DNA from: Paucimonas lemoignei | GTDB taxonomy: Bacteria > Pseudomonadota > Gammaproteobacteria > Burkholderiales > Burkholderiaceae_D | Assembly (NCBI RefSeq): GCF_004342585.1 | Contig: NZ_SLZQ01000006.1 | Coordinates: forward strand, 124,001 to 188,000 | Direction of reading: 5' to 3' | Length of the DNA stretch: 64,000 nt | In this document: positions 17,955 to 26,438 of the stretch, piece by piece | Position numbering within the stretch: position 1 is the first letter of the stretch | How the letters are laid out: the number at the start of each line of letters is the position of its first letter | Position numbers and translations under genes: made by a program | Notes under the pieces: generated by a model | Databases searched by the model: none | What the model saw: the letters and a program-made list of their open reading frames with translations, nothing else | Told to the model about the DNA's origin: nothing

Positions 17955-19664
17955 TTATCTGTTACGTCGATACAGGCGGAAACGCTCATTGCGGTCGGAG
18001 GCGCGATGGCCTTCCCATACCAGACGCCAGTCGTCGCCGTAGCGGCGGAACTGGGAATCGGCCTTGATGCGGCTGCTGCCGGACAGCAGCAGGTAGTCGC
18101 ACTGCATGCCATCGATGCGCTGGAAAGGCACCTTGCTGAAATAGGCGAAAGAGGCGCGTTGCGCCGGCGTGATCGTGCTGCCCACGCAGCTTTGCGGCGG
18201 CAACTGCTCTGCCATTTCATGCGCGACTGGCGCATAGCTGCGCATGTAATTTCCCCAGGGGAGCCACAGGGTCATCAACAGCAGCCAGCACAGGATGACG
18301 CCACCCGAAGACAGCACGACGGCACGCCACAACACCGATGGCCGGCGTGAAATACGCCAGTGCACCAGCACGATCCAGCCAATGGACGCGGCGACCGCAA
18401 TGAGCACCACGAACAGGTTGAATTCCGGTTTGAAGCCCGGCGCCAGCTTGAAAGCGTTTCTGGCAAGCCAGGCCGGCCAGCCCGTCTGCTTGGCAATCCA
18501 GCCCAGCCAGATGAACGCGGCGCACGTGGTCAGGATCATCACCGAGAACCAGTCGACCGCATTGATGGCGCCACGCTTCATGGTGGGCAAGCCGAATGCT
18601 GCCAGCATCGCCAGGGGAGGAAGCAATGGCAGCAGGATGCTCTCGTCCGAGCCCGTATGCATGATCGCCACAATCAATGACATTACACAGAACGTGAGGG
18701 GAAGGGCAATGTGGAGCGGCAGCGCGCCCCTGCGCCAGGCGTACACTGCCCAGGCGGCAAAAGGCCAGGCCGGCCAGCAAAACCAGATGCCGTTGGATGC
18801 AAGATATTTGAGCGCGGTCCAGTTCGGTAGCGCAAAGTGTTCGAGATTCCAGGCGGTCCAGCCAGGGATGGAGGATTGCTCCGCATCCAGCAGGTTTTGC
18901 GATGCAAGTGCCCAGGAAGCGCCCACGACCAGCGCCATCGGCAGGCTCAGCCCCACCAGGCGCAAGGCCGGCGCCTTCGTCCTGATTTGATCGAGAGCCA
19001 GCAGGCCAAGCCACAATGCCAGCGGCACAATCCAGCCGCGCGTCAGCACCAGCAAGCCAAGTGTCAGTCCCAGCAGCAGTGCCGCCCTGTTCGACGGTTT
19101 GTCGAAATAGCGCGCCGCCGAATAGAGTGCCACGCCGACCATCGAGACATGCAGCGCATTGGCGCTGGTAGAGTGACTGTGCACGAGCAAGCCAAGACAG
19201 CCCAGATAGATCAGCAGCGCGCCATCGGCCAGGGTGCGGCCGTAATCCTTCGGTTCGGGCTGGCCGCCAAAGGCCAGGCGCAAGGGCTGCGCTTCGGGGC
19301 GGCGGCCGAGCACATAGGTGCCATACCAGACAGCGATGGAGCCCAGCAGGAAAAAGATGATGGTCGCCAGCCGTGCCGCCAGCACGTCGCCCAACAGCCA
19401 GCCAAACAGTTTGATGCACAGTGCGCCGATCCAGTAGGCCAGCGGACCTTCCTGCGGCATCGACAAGCCGACAATATGCGGGGCCAGCCAATCCTGCCAG
19501 GTGCCATTGGCCATGGTCCACATGATGCCGAAGCCGGCCGCATCCTCTTGCTTCCAAGGGTCGCGTCCAATCAGGCCGGAAAGAATGTAAAGCAGGCATA
19601 GGAGCAGCAAGCCCCAGCGCGGCAGCGGATTGGTGGCGGAAGCGGGAAGGCGGACTGGCTTCAT
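17955..19664 (-). CDS. ArnT-like membrane glycosyltransferase (GT39/GT83 superfamily)
   Basis: Polytopic inner-membrane protein of 569 residues. The first helix is followed by GRDPWKQEDAAGFGIMWTM and a loop with MPQEGPLAYWIGAL, the arrangement of ArnT/PMT-type enzymes where an acidic residue in the first periplasmic loop is catalytic. About 11-12 membrane spans follow, with a periplasmic C-terminal domain. Relatives transfer a sugar from a polyprenyl-phosphate donor to lipid A or a protein. The acceptor is unknown. First gene of the operon with MATE and PfkB genes, suggesting a cell-envelope glycan or resistance role, which is inferred. Confidence 0.84.
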   Translation of the reverse strand: MKPVRLPASATNPLPRWGLLLLCLLYILSGLIGRDPWKQEDAAGFGIMWTMANGTWQDWLAPHIVGLSMPQEGPLAYWIGALCIKLFGWLLGDVLAARLATIIFFLLGSIAVWYGTYVLGRRPEAQPLRLAFGGQPEPKDYGRTLADGALLIYLGCLGLLVHSHSTSANALHVSMVGVALYSAARYFDKPSNRAALLLGLTLGLLVLTRGWIVPLALWLGLLALDQIRTKAPALRLVGLSLPMALVVGASWALASQNLLDAEQSSIPGWTAWNLEHFALPNWTALKYLASNGIWFCWPAWPFAAWAVYAWRRGALPLHIALPLTFCVMSLIVAIMHTGSDESILLPLLPPLAMLAAFGLPTMKRGAINAVDWFSVMILTTCAAFIWLGWIAKQTGWPAWLARNAFKLAPGFKPEFNLFVVLIAVAASIGWIVLVHWRISRRPSVLWRAVVLSSGGVILCWLLLMTLWLPWGNYMRSYAPVAHEMAEQLPPQSCVGSTITPAQRASFAYFSKVPFQRIDGMQCDYLLLSGSSRIKADSQFRRYGDDWRLVWEGHRASDRNERFRLYRRNR

Positions 19665-19746
19665 GGTGCGTGGTTGATTTGCTTTTTGTTATGCGGCACA
19701 GAATCATCGTATTGTGCCGTAAAGTGCAAGCTGACAGACAGGCCGG

Positions 19747-19781
19747 CACAAAAAAGAAAGGCAGCCGCAGCTGCCTTTCTT
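19747..19781 (-). terminator. Intrinsic terminator of rpmE2
   Basis: On the minus strand, a twelve-pair stem (arms AAGAAAGGCAGC at 19754-19765 and its complement at 19770-19781, loop four bases) runs into a T-rich tract (TTCTTTTTT), sixteen bases after the rpmE2 stop. Confidence 0.92.
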
Positions 19782-19796
19782 GGAGGAGAGACTGAA

Positions 19797-20066
19797 TTAG
19801 CCTGCTGCCTGGGAGGTCTTGGAACCAACCGAACCGAACTTCTTGCGGAACTTGTCGACGCGACCGGCGGTATCGACGATCTTGTGCTTGCCGGTGTAGA
19901 AGGGGTGCGATTCAGCCGAGACTTCGATCTTCACCAGCGGATATTGCTTGCCTTCGAACTCGATGGTTTCCTTGGTCTGGATGGTCGAACGGGTGATGAA
20001 TTTGAAGTCGCAGGAGAGGTCGTGGAAGACGACTTCACGGTAATCCGGATGGATGCCTTGTTTCAT
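19797..20066 (-). CDS. rpmE2: 50S ribosomal protein L31 type B
   Basis: Large-subunit ribosomal protein of 89 residues. It starts [20 protein letters not shown], diagnostic of L31. Only one cysteine is present instead of the CxxC zinc ligands of the A type, and the [20 protein letters not shown] stretch marks the zinc-independent type B. The ATG at 20066 is preceded by GAGGAA at good spacing; an upstream ATG at 20096 is in frame but unneeded. In many bacteria the type B paralogue is induced by zinc starvation through Zur. No Zur box was identified here and no zinc-type L31 gene is in the window. Confidence 0.95.
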   Translation of the reverse strand: MKQGIHPDYREVVFHDLSCDFKFITRSTIQTKETIEFEGKQYPLVKIEVSAESHPFYTGKHKIVDTAGRVDKFRKKFGSVGSKTSQAAG

Positions 20067-20261
20067 GGTTATTTCCTCAGTATGTTTGGTAGCCAATCAC
20101 CACTTCGGCGGTCCTACTGCTTCTTGACCCGATTGACGATCACTTGCCAGTTGATAAAGCCCAAGATTATACAACAAAATCAGCGGGATACGCCTAATTG
20201 GCTATGCTAAACAAGCTGCGTTGCACCTGGTGCACGTTCAGTTTGATCAGCGATTACAAAA

Positions 20262-20300
20262 TAAAAACAGGGCAGGAGTTCCTGGTTCCATGCCCTGTTT
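20262..20300 (-). terminator. Intrinsic terminator of rho
   Basis: On the minus strand the arms AAACAGGGCA (complement at 20291-20300) and TGCCCTGTTT (20265-20274) form a ten-pair stem with a 16-base loop followed by TTTTTAT. It lies 15 bases after the rho stop. Confidence 0.85.
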
Positions 20301-20315
20301 GCAGGCTGTATCAGC

Positions 20316-21581
20316 TTAGCTGCCACCGCGGCGCATCATCTCGAAGAATTCGGCATTGTTCTTGGTTGCCTTCATCTTGTCGAGAATGAATTCCATCGCC
20401 TCGATCTCGTCCATGCCGTGCAAGAGCTTGCGCAAAATCCAGATCTTTTGCAGCTGATCCGGCTTGATCAAGAGTTCCTCGCGGCGGGTGCCGGACTTGT
20501 TCAGGTTGATCGACGGGTACACGCGCTTCTCGGCCAGACGGCGTTCCAGGTGCACTTCCATGTTGCCGGTGCCCTTGAATTCTTCGTAAATCACGTCATC
20601 CATGCGGCTACCGGTTTCGATCAGGGCGGTGGCGATGATGGTCAGCGAACCGCCTTCCTCGACGTTACGCGCCGCACCGAAGAAACGCTTCGGGCGCTGC
20701 AGGGCGTTGGCATCCACACCGCCGGTCAGCACCTTGCCGGAAGCCGGGATCACGGTGTTGTAGGCGCGCGCCAGGCGGGTGATCGAGTCCAGCAGGATCA
20801 CGACGTCCTTTTTCATTTCCACCAGACGCTTGGCCTTTTCCAGCACCATCTCGGCAACCTGCACGTGGCGCGTGGCCGGCTCGTCAAAGGTCGAGGCCAC
20901 GACTTCGCCGCGCACCGAGCGCTGCATTTCCGTCACTTCTTCAGGGCGCTCATCGATCAGCAGGACGATCAGCGTGGTATCCGGGTGGTTGGTCGTAATG
21001 GCATGCGCGATATGCTGCAGCATCACGGTTTTACCAGACTTCGGCGATGCCACCAGCAAGCCGCGCTGGCCGCGGCCGATCGGCGCGATCATGTCGATGA
21101 TGCGACCGGTGATGTTTTCCTCGCCGCGCATCTCGCGTTCGAGTTGCAGAACCCGGTTCGGGTGCAGCGGCGTGAGGTTTTCAAACAGGATCTTGTGCTT
21201 GGAGGCTTCGGGAGATTCGCCATTGACCTTGTCCACCTTCACCAGGGCGAAGTAGCGTTCGCCATCCTTCGGGGTGCGGACTTCGCCTTCGATCGAGTCG
21301 CCAGTGTGCAGGTTGAAGCGGCGGATCTGCGACGGCGAGATGTAGATGTCGTCGGTCGAGGCCATATAGCTCGCATCAGGCGAGCGCAGGAAGCCGAAGC
21401 CATCCGGCAGGACTTCCAGAACACCATCGCCGAAGATCTGTTCGCCGGATTTGGCGCGTTTCTTCAGAATGGCGAACATTAATTCTTGTTTGCGCAGGCG
21501 CGCAGCATTGTCGATTTCCAGGCCGATGGCCATATCGAGAAGTGCGGAGACGTGTAACGCCTTGAGTTCAGATAAATGCAT
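20316..21581 (-). CDS. rho: Transcription termination factor Rho
   Basis: Hexameric RNA-dependent ATPase/helicase that terminates transcription, 421 residues, the normal length. The N-terminal RNA-binding domain has [19 protein letters not shown]. The ATPase core has [12 protein letters not shown] (P-loop), [14 protein letters not shown] (Walker B region) and the Q/R-loop region [20 protein letters not shown]. The start [18 protein letters not shown] at 21581 is canonical; a longer frame to 21650 is not conserved. It lies downstream of trxA on the same strand, an arrangement found in many proteobacteria. Confidence 0.98.
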   Translation of the reverse strand: MHLSELKALHVSALLDMAIGLEIDNAARLRKQELMFAILKKRAKSGEQIFGDGVLEVLPDGFGFLRSPDASYMASTDDIYISPSQIRRFNLHTGDSIEGEVRTPKDGERYFALVKVDKVNGESPEASKHKILFENLTPLHPNRVLQLEREMRGEENITGRIIDMIAPIGRGQRGLLVASPKSGKTVMLQHIAHAITTNHPDTTLIVLLIDERPEEVTEMQRSVRGEVVASTFDEPATRHVQVAEMVLEKAKRLVEMKKDVVILLDSITRLARAYNTVIPASGKVLTGGVDANALQRPKRFFGAARNVEEGGSLTIIATALIETGSRMDDVIYEEFKGTGNMEVHLERRLAEKRVYPSINLNKSGTRREELLIKPDQLQKIWILRKLLHGMDEIEAMEFILDKMKATKNNAEFFEMMRRGGS

Positions 21582-21654
21582 AGTGTGTGTCCCGAGACGG
21601 GAAAAAGATGGGTGGGGGAGGGAACAGCGTGGTGTGAAAAGGATTATCAATTAA

Positions 21655-21678
21655 GTGGCGATGCGGGCGCATCGCCAC
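21655..21678 (-). terminator. Hairpin between trxA and rho
   Basis: Arms GTGGCGATGCG (21655-21665) and CGCATCGCCAC (21668-21678) make a perfect eleven-pair stem with a two-base turn just after the trxA stop. The tail on the minus strand is TTAATTGAT, not a T-run, so it probably attenuates rather than fully stops transcription into rho. Confidence 0.6.
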
Positions 21679-21695
21679 CAACGGGTAACAGGATA

Positions 21696-22022
21696 TCAGA
21701 TATTGCTGTCGATGAAAGCGGTCAGCTGGCCCTTGGCCATGGCGCCGACTTTTTGAGCAGCCGGGGCACCGTTCTTGAACAGGATCAGCGTCGGGATGCC
21801 GCGGATGCCGAATTGGGCCGGCACAGCCTGGTTGGCGTCGACGTCCAGCTTGGCAATCTGGATCTTGTCGCCATATTCTTTGGCGACTTCTTCCAGGATC
21901 GGGGCAATCATCTTGCAAGGGCCGCACCATTCGGCCCAGAAATCGACCAGAACCGGCTTGTCGGACTTCAAAACGTCCGCTTCAAAGGAGGCATCGGAAA
22001 TGTATTTGATGTTATCGCTCAT
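21696..22022 (-). CDS. trxA: Thioredoxin 1
   Basis: Cytoplasmic disulfide reductase of 108 residues, the standard size. The active site is [11 protein letters not shown], near residues 29-39, and the cis-proline loop is [14 protein letters not shown]. It is reduced by thioredoxin reductase and donates electrons to ribonucleotide reductase, peroxiredoxins and others. The ATG at 22022 has GAGGAAACC just upstream. Its neighbour rho lies 114 bases downstream. Confidence 0.97.
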   Translation of the reverse strand: MSDNIKYISDASFEADVLKSDKPVLVDFWAEWCGPCKMIAPILEEVAKEYGDKIQIAKLDVDANQAVPAQFGIRGIPTLILFKNGAPAAQKVGAMAKGQLTAFIDSNI

Positions 22023-22544
22023 GGTTTCCTCGGTATGAGGGCAAAAAGAATTATTGTGAGTCTGGCGCCGGCTTATACCGGGAAGTGCCTACTACGCAGC
22101 GGGATACAACGACGAAGGAGCCGTCTTGCATAGGCTCATGCTGCCTGGCTCATCCAGCAAGAGACAATGCTGCGGGGATTGGATAAATCATAACCGATTT
22201 TCATGAAATGTGTGCGCCCGGGGGAGTTTTTTAACATTGACATGCATAAAACGCTTGGCTGAAGACGAAAAACGCGAACTGGCTCAGTTTTTTATCAGGT
22301 AGGCGCAATCAGTCTCAATTCGCTACGCAAATTCGGTCTGAATCTCTACAGACTATCTGCTGACGCTTCTCTTGATACCGGCTTTGCTTCGCTGTACGGC
22401 GTCACCCCGTATGCTTCTTACGACAACAGAGCCGGTGGCATGTGAAGACATATCAAACAAGCGATTGACTTAAGGGCTTGAACGTAACGGCGAATGTTCT
22501 GCCTATTACAATAAGAACAATAGAACTGGGATGCGAACCAAGAT
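22023..22544. other. Intergenic region between trxA and the GGDEF-EAL gene
   Basis: This 522-base region must carry the trxA promoter (minus strand) and that of the plus-strand signalling gene, though no clear sigma-70 boxes were recognised. A 60-codon open stretch at 22263-22445 (plus) reads like protein (contains LNSLRKFGLNLYRLSADAS and ends YDNRAGGM) but has no start codon, so it may be a gene relic. No terminator was seen. Confidence 0.45.
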
Positions 22545-24989
22545 ATGGTCTTTCGCAACAAATTTCTGACAATCCGCTTTCGGTTGGCATTCATTATATT
22601 GATGGCGACCGTGCCGGCTGCTGCGCTATTTGTTTTCGAGAGCTGGCATAGCTACAAACAAGCCTATGCCGATGCCAGTAGAAATTTGCTTGAAATGGCG
22701 CAATTGGCCGCCAATAACGAGCGCAATGTCGTGCAGGGCGTCAATGAACTTCTGACGGCGATCGGCGAGGCGCCATTTATCCGTAACCGCGATGCCGCCA
22801 GTTGTAACAGCTATTTGGCACGAATTAACCGGCGTTACGAGCACTATCACCTTTTTACGGTTCTGGACGCCAACGGCAATATCATCTGTACCGGCAGCCG
22901 CCGTCATGCCGGAATGAGCATGAGCGACCGGCCATATTTCGACGAGGTGATGCAGGAAAAGAGATTCGTCGTTGCCGGCTACCTTGTCAATCGCTTGAGC
23001 AATACTCCGGGCGTGGCCTTCATGCTGCCTGTTTTGGATGGGGGCAGTCCGGGCGACAACCGTAACCTGATCGGCATTGTGGGGACTTCGGTCCAACTCG
23101 ATGCATTCACTTCGCTGACGCGCGGCCTGGGCGTGCCGGCCGGTGCCAGAGTTGCGATCCTGGATCACCAGGGCATTGTGCTGGCGACCGAGTCCGGAAG
23201 GCAAGCGGAGATCGGCAAGCCGCTGCAGTCCGCCGAATTGCGCGCCAACCTTTTTGCCGGTAATGCGCAAGTGATGGAAGCGGCAGGCACGGATGGCGTC
23301 GAACGTCTGTATGCCATTGCTCCGGCGATTTATGAGGGGCGCACCGTTTTCTATGCCGTCATCGGCCTGGACAAGGCTAGCCTCGCTGCGCCGGCGCTCA
23401 AGTCATTGACCTTCAATCTGACGGCTTTGCTCCTGCTGGTTTTGCTGACGCTGCTCGGCACATGGATCGCCAGCGAAAACCTGCTGGTGCATCCGGTGAA
23501 TCAGCTCATCGATACGGCGCAGCGCGTGGAAGAAGGGGATCTGGAAGCGCGCACTTATCTGTCGTACCGCGCAGGCGAACTGGGCGAACTCGCGCATCAC
23601 TTCGATAACATGACGGCTGCGCTGGCTCGACGCGACAAGGAAACACGGGCCAGCAGCCAATATATCGAATTCCTTGCGCATCATGATGAGTTGACACGTT
23701 TGCCCAACCGGCGTTTCCTGCATATGCGCCTAGCGCAATATCTGCAGGAAATGCACGAGTCGAACCAGTTTCTGGCAGTGATTTTCATCGACCTCGACCG
23801 CTTTCGGATCATTAACGATTCGCTCGGGCACGCCGCCGGCGACCTGCTGCTGGCGGACGTGGGGCATCGGCTGAAAGAGTGTGTCGAAGCCAGGGACATG
23901 GTCGCGCACCTGGGTAGCGATGAATTCGTCTGTGTCCTGACGCAATTGAACTCGGTTAACCAGGCGGCGGCCATTGCGGCCAATATTCGCGAGCGACTGT
24001 GCCAAGAGTATTTGCTCGCTAACGAACGCATTACGCTGGGCGCCAGCCTGGGCATTTGCTTGTGTCCAATCGACTGCCAGGATGCGCCGACAGCGGTACG
24101 CTACGCCGAGGTGGCGATGCGCAGCGCCAAGGAGAGCGGCACCGGCTTGCAATTTTTTTCCCGCGAGATCAATGCCGGCGCAATCAGCCGTCTCACGCTA
24201 GAAAATGAATTGCGCCGGGCGATGCAGAATTCAGAGTTCACGCTGTATTACCAGCCGCAGATCGAACTGGCCAGCAATCGCGTGGTCGGCGCCGAGACGC
24301 TGATACGCTGGCAGCATCCGCAGAAAGGCTTGCTCTCTCCCATCAGTTTCATCGCCTTGGCGGAGGAGACGCGACTGATTCTGGAGATCGGCGCCTGGAC
24401 GCTCAACACCGCCTGCATGCAAAGCCGCGCCTGGCAGGACGCTGGACTCGAGCCCATCCAGGTTGCGGTGAATGTCTCGGCGCATCAGTTCCGCCAGCCG
24501 GGATTTCCTGCCCTGGTTGCCAAGGCGCTGGCGCAAAGCAGTTTGCCTGCAAAAATGCTCGAACTGGAAGTGACGGAAAGTGTCTTGCTCAATGATGTCA
24601 ACAAGAGCTTGGCGGTTTTGCGGGAAATGGGAATTTGCCTATCGATCGACGATTTCGGCACGGGCTATTCCAGCCTTAGCTATTTAAAGGATTTGCCCGT
24701 CGATAAAATCAAGATCGACCAATCCTTTATTCGCAATATCATGGAGATACCGGATAACCAGGCAATCACGCATGCCATCATCAGCCTTGCTAAAACCCTG
24801 GGTTTAAAAGTCCTGGCCGAAGGGGTGGATAGCGCACAGAGTTGCGAATTTTTGCGCAAGCATGGCTGCGACCAGATTCAGGGATATTACTTCGGCAAAC
24901 CGATGCCACCGGAACAGTTTGCCTTGTTGCTGAAAAAAGGCTCCCAAGTCCTTGAATCTATTGACGAGAATTCCCTTGCCAAACTATAG
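22545..24989 (+). CDS. dCache-HAMP-GGDEF-EAL cyclic-di-GMP signalling protein
   Basis: Inner-membrane signalling protein of 814 residues. A first membrane helix (about 13-33) and a second (about 287-308) flank a periplasmic double-Cache sensor (LFTVLDANGNIICTG, MSDRPYFDEVMQEKRFVVAGYL). A HAMP linker (VHPVNQLIDTAQRVEEGDLEART) leads to GGDEF and EAL domains. The cyclase signature reads GSDEF instead of GGDEF; the second position is substituted, so cyclase activity is doubtful. The EAL motif reads ETL (GAETLIRWQHP), but the other phosphodiesterase residues, including NVSAHQF, ELEVTES, DDFGTGYSSL, KIDQSF and AEGVDS, are intact. A phosphodiesterase controlled by a small extracellular ligand is the best guess. 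The upstream ribosome-binding site is weak. Confidence 0.93.
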   Translation: MVFRNKFLTIRFRLAFIILMATVPAAALFVFESWHSYKQAYADASRNLLEMAQLAANNERNVVQGVNELLTAIGEAPFIRNRDAASCNSYLARINRRYEHYHLFTVLDANGNIICTGSRRHAGMSMSDRPYFDEVMQEKRFVVAGYLVNRLSNTPGVAFMLPVLDGGSPGDNRNLIGIVGTSVQLDAFTSLTRGLGVPAGARVAILDHQGIVLATESGRQAEIGKPLQSAELRANLFAGNAQVMEAAGTDGVERLYAIAPAIYEGRTVFYAVIGLDKASLAAPALKSLTFNLTALLLLVLLTLLGTWIASENLLVHPVNQLIDTAQRVEEGDLEARTYLSYRAGELGELAHHFDNMTAALARRDKETRASSQYIEFLAHHDELTRLPNRRFLHMRLAQYLQEMHESNQFLAVIFIDLDRFRIINDSLGHAAGDLLLADVGHRLKECVEARDMVAHLGSDEFVCVLTQLNSVNQAAAIAANIRERLCQEYLLANERITLGASLGICLCPIDCQDAPTAVRYAEVAMRSAKESGTGLQFFSREINAGAISRLTLENELRRAMQNSEFTLYYQPQIELASNRVVGAETLIRWQHPQKGLLSPISFIALAEETRLILEIGAWTLNTACMQSRAWQDAGLEPIQVAVNVSAHQFRQPGFPALVAKALAQSSLPAKMLELEVTESVLLNDVNKSLAVLREMGICLSIDDFGTGYSSLSYLKDLPVDKIKIDQSFIRNIMEIPDNQAITHAIISLAKTLGLKVLAEGVDSAQSCEFLRKHGCDQIQGYYFGKPMPPEQFALLLKKGSQVLESIDENSLAKL

Positions 24990-24996
24990 TGGCGAG

Positions 24997-25227
24997 ATGA
25001 TTTCCGATTTCCAACAACTTACCGCAAAAGTCAGCGAACTGGCTGAATTAGCGCAATCATTGCGCCGAGAAAATGCCGAGTTGCGCCGGGCTGCAGTCGC
25101 CATGTCAGCGGAAAATGCCGAGCTGAATCGGCGAATGGAAGAGGCGCACCAGCGCGTGGCGGCCTTGCTCGCCAGTATTCCGGCGGAAGTAAATGCCGCG
25201 GCGGCACACGATGAGGAATCCGCATGA
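24997..25227 (+). CDS. Small coiled-coil protein upstream of zapA
   Basis: A 76-residue protein starting MISDFQQLTAKVSELAELAQ. Heptad-patterned Leu/Ala with alternating Glu/Arg from about residue 5 to 58 makes a coiled coil almost certain. The tail is Ala/Glu rich. It overlaps zapA by four bases (ATGA), so the two are translationally coupled. In betaproteobacteria a small coiled-coil gene of this kind commonly precedes zapA and is annotated as a DUF904/TIGR02449 or ZapB-like protein. A cell-division role is inferred from position. An in-frame ATG at 24952 overlaps the previous gene and is less likely. Confidence 0.78.
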   Translation: MISDFQQLTAKVSELAELAQSLRRENAELRRAAVAMSAENAELNRRMEEAHQRVAALLASIPAEVNAAAAHDEESA

Positions 25228-25535
25228 CCCAGCTTGATGTCTCGATCATGGGCCAGCCCTACAAACTGGCGTGCAAGGAAGGCGAAGAGGAAGCATTGCT
25301 GCAGGCCGTGGCTTACCTCGATGAAAAAATGTGTGCGATTCGCGATGCCGGAAAAATCAAGGGCAACGACCGCATCGCCGTCATGGCGGCATTGGGAATC
25401 GCTGCGGAATTTCTCGCCACGCGCACTTCGGAGGGCCCGTTTGCCGGCCTGAGTCTGGCGGAAGTCAGACAGCAGATGACAGCGATGCATACGGTAATCG
25501 ACCATGCTCTCGCACCCCAGGAAAATCTTTTTTAA
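25224..25535 (+). CDS. zapA: Cell division protein ZapA
   Basis: Cytoplasmic FtsZ-ring stabiliser of 103 residues. The N-terminal MTQLDVSIMGQPYKLACKEGEEEALLQAVAYLDEKM matches the ZapA globular domain, and the second half is the helical dimerisation part. Start ATG at 25224 overlaps the previous gene. It is immediately upstream of 6S RNA, the same order (zapA-ssrS) as in many gammaproteobacteria and betaproteobacteria, which supports both calls. Confidence 0.93.
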   Translation: MTQLDVSIMGQPYKLACKEGEEEALLQAVAYLDEKMCAIRDAGKIKGNDRIAVMAALGIAAEFLATRTSEGPFAGLSLAEVRQQMTAMHTVIDHALAPQENLF

Positions 25536-25551
25536 GCGCGCGCAAAAACGT

Positions 25552-25579
25552 TTGACAAGCGGCTCAATTCAGGTAGACT
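25552..25579 (+). promoter_or_regulatory. Sigma-70 promoter of 6S RNA
   Basis: TTGACA (25552-25557), a 16-base spacer and TAGACT (25574-25579) form a good housekeeping promoter directed at the 6S RNA start near 25585. Confidence 0.75.
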
Positions 25580-25584
25580 TAAGT

Positions 25585-25760
25585 CTCCTGCCGTGTTCGC
25601 GATTGTCATATATTCCTTGAACCATTTATGTGCATAGGTCGCGGAAAATTGTTCGATGGGCGTGAGCGTCGCTAGTCCGATGAACCCGAAATTGAACTGA
25701 CTGTGACCACCTTGAACCGTAAGGTTCGGGATGCCGGCAAAGCGGCACAGGCGGGTCTTT
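25585..25760 (+). ncRNA. ssrS: 6S RNA
   Basis: About 175 bases between zapA and the EVE-domain gene, the classic position of 6S RNA, which binds the sigma-70 RNA polymerase holoenzyme in stationary phase. The terminal stem is visible: CCTGCCGTGT near the 5' end pairs, with one bulge, with ACAGGCGGG at 25747-25755. Inside lies an AT-richer central region (CATATATTCCTTGAACC) that would form the open-promoter-like bubble, and a short hairpin with GAACCGTAAGGTTC. Ends are estimated to within several bases. Expression should follow the strong promoter just upstream and end at the hairpin just downstream. Confidence 0.9.
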
Positions 25761-25766
25761 ATTCCC

Positions 25767-25798
25767 AAGCGGTTGCATGTAAATGCAGCCGCTTTTTT
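25767..25798 (+). terminator. Intrinsic terminator after 6S RNA
   Basis: Arms AAGCGGTTGCAT (25767-25778) and ATGCAGCCGCTT (25783-25794) pair with one G-U and are followed by TTTTTT. It ends 6S RNA precursors before the EVE gene. Confidence 0.9.
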
Positions 25799-25832
25799 AT
25801 TGCGCGTTTTTTTGCTTCGCGGTGCGAGAACA

Positions 25833-26300
25833 ATGCAATACTGGCTGATGAAATCCGAACCGGATGAGGTGAGCATCGACGATGCCCTTGCCGCTCCCGG
25901 GCAAACCGTTCCCTGGACCGGCGTGCGCAATTACCAGGCACGCAATTTCATGCGCGACGCCATGCGCGTCGGCGACGGCGTCCTGTTCTATCACTCCAGC
26001 TGCGCCGAGCCTGGCATTGCCGGATTGGCGGAAGTCGCCAGCACGCCGTATCCGGATCCCACGCAGTTCGACCCGGCCAGCAAATACCATGACCCCAAGG
26101 CGACGCAGGAACAGCCACGCTGGATGCTGGTGGATGTGCGTGCCGTGAAGAAGACGCCGCTGATTCCGTTATCCACGTTACGAGCCCAGGACGAGCTGGC
26201 CGATATGGTGATCCTGCAACGCGGCAGCAGGTTGTCCATCACGCCGGTAACGCCGGGGCAGTGGCGCTTCATTACTGAACAACTGATGCCACGGGATTAA
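25833..26300 (+). CDS. EVE-domain protein (modified-base binding fold)
   Basis: A 155-residue cytoplasmic protein consisting of a single EVE domain, beginning MQYWLMKSEPDEVSIDDAL, with WTGVRNYQARNFMRDAMRVGDGVLFYHSSC and GIAGLAEVAS following. EVE is related to PUA and YTH folds and can recognise modified nucleotides; relatives appear near restriction systems, but this single-domain housekeeping version beside 6S RNA is widespread in proteobacteria. The ATG at 25833 is chosen because the longer frame runs into the terminator. Ribosome-binding site GCGAGAACA is modest. Confidence 0.9.
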   Translation: MQYWLMKSEPDEVSIDDALAAPGQTVPWTGVRNYQARNFMRDAMRVGDGVLFYHSSCAEPGIAGLAEVASTPYPDPTQFDPASKYHDPKATQEQPRWMLVDVRAVKKTPLIPLSTLRAQDELADMVILQRGSRLSITPVTPGQWRFITEQLMPRD

Positions 26301-26438
26301 GCACGCCGAGGCGGGTGTGGCTCGGAAAGAGGCCTGGCACCCGCGCGTGGTTAACGCAGGCTTTCCATTGTTTGTTACGCAGGCGGCGAGAGGCCGGTCA
26401 TTTTTCCGCCTGCCTCGTCACCTCATTGAACTCAGCGG

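Noticed and set aside
18217-19749. 510-codon frame overlapping the glycosyltransferase in another frame
   Set aside because: Shadow of the GT39/83-like gene on the same strand; the real frame has the membrane-helix pattern.
19797-20096. Extended start for rpmE2 at 20096
   Set aside because: Family members begin MKQGIHPDY, and a good ribosome-binding site lies right before 20066.
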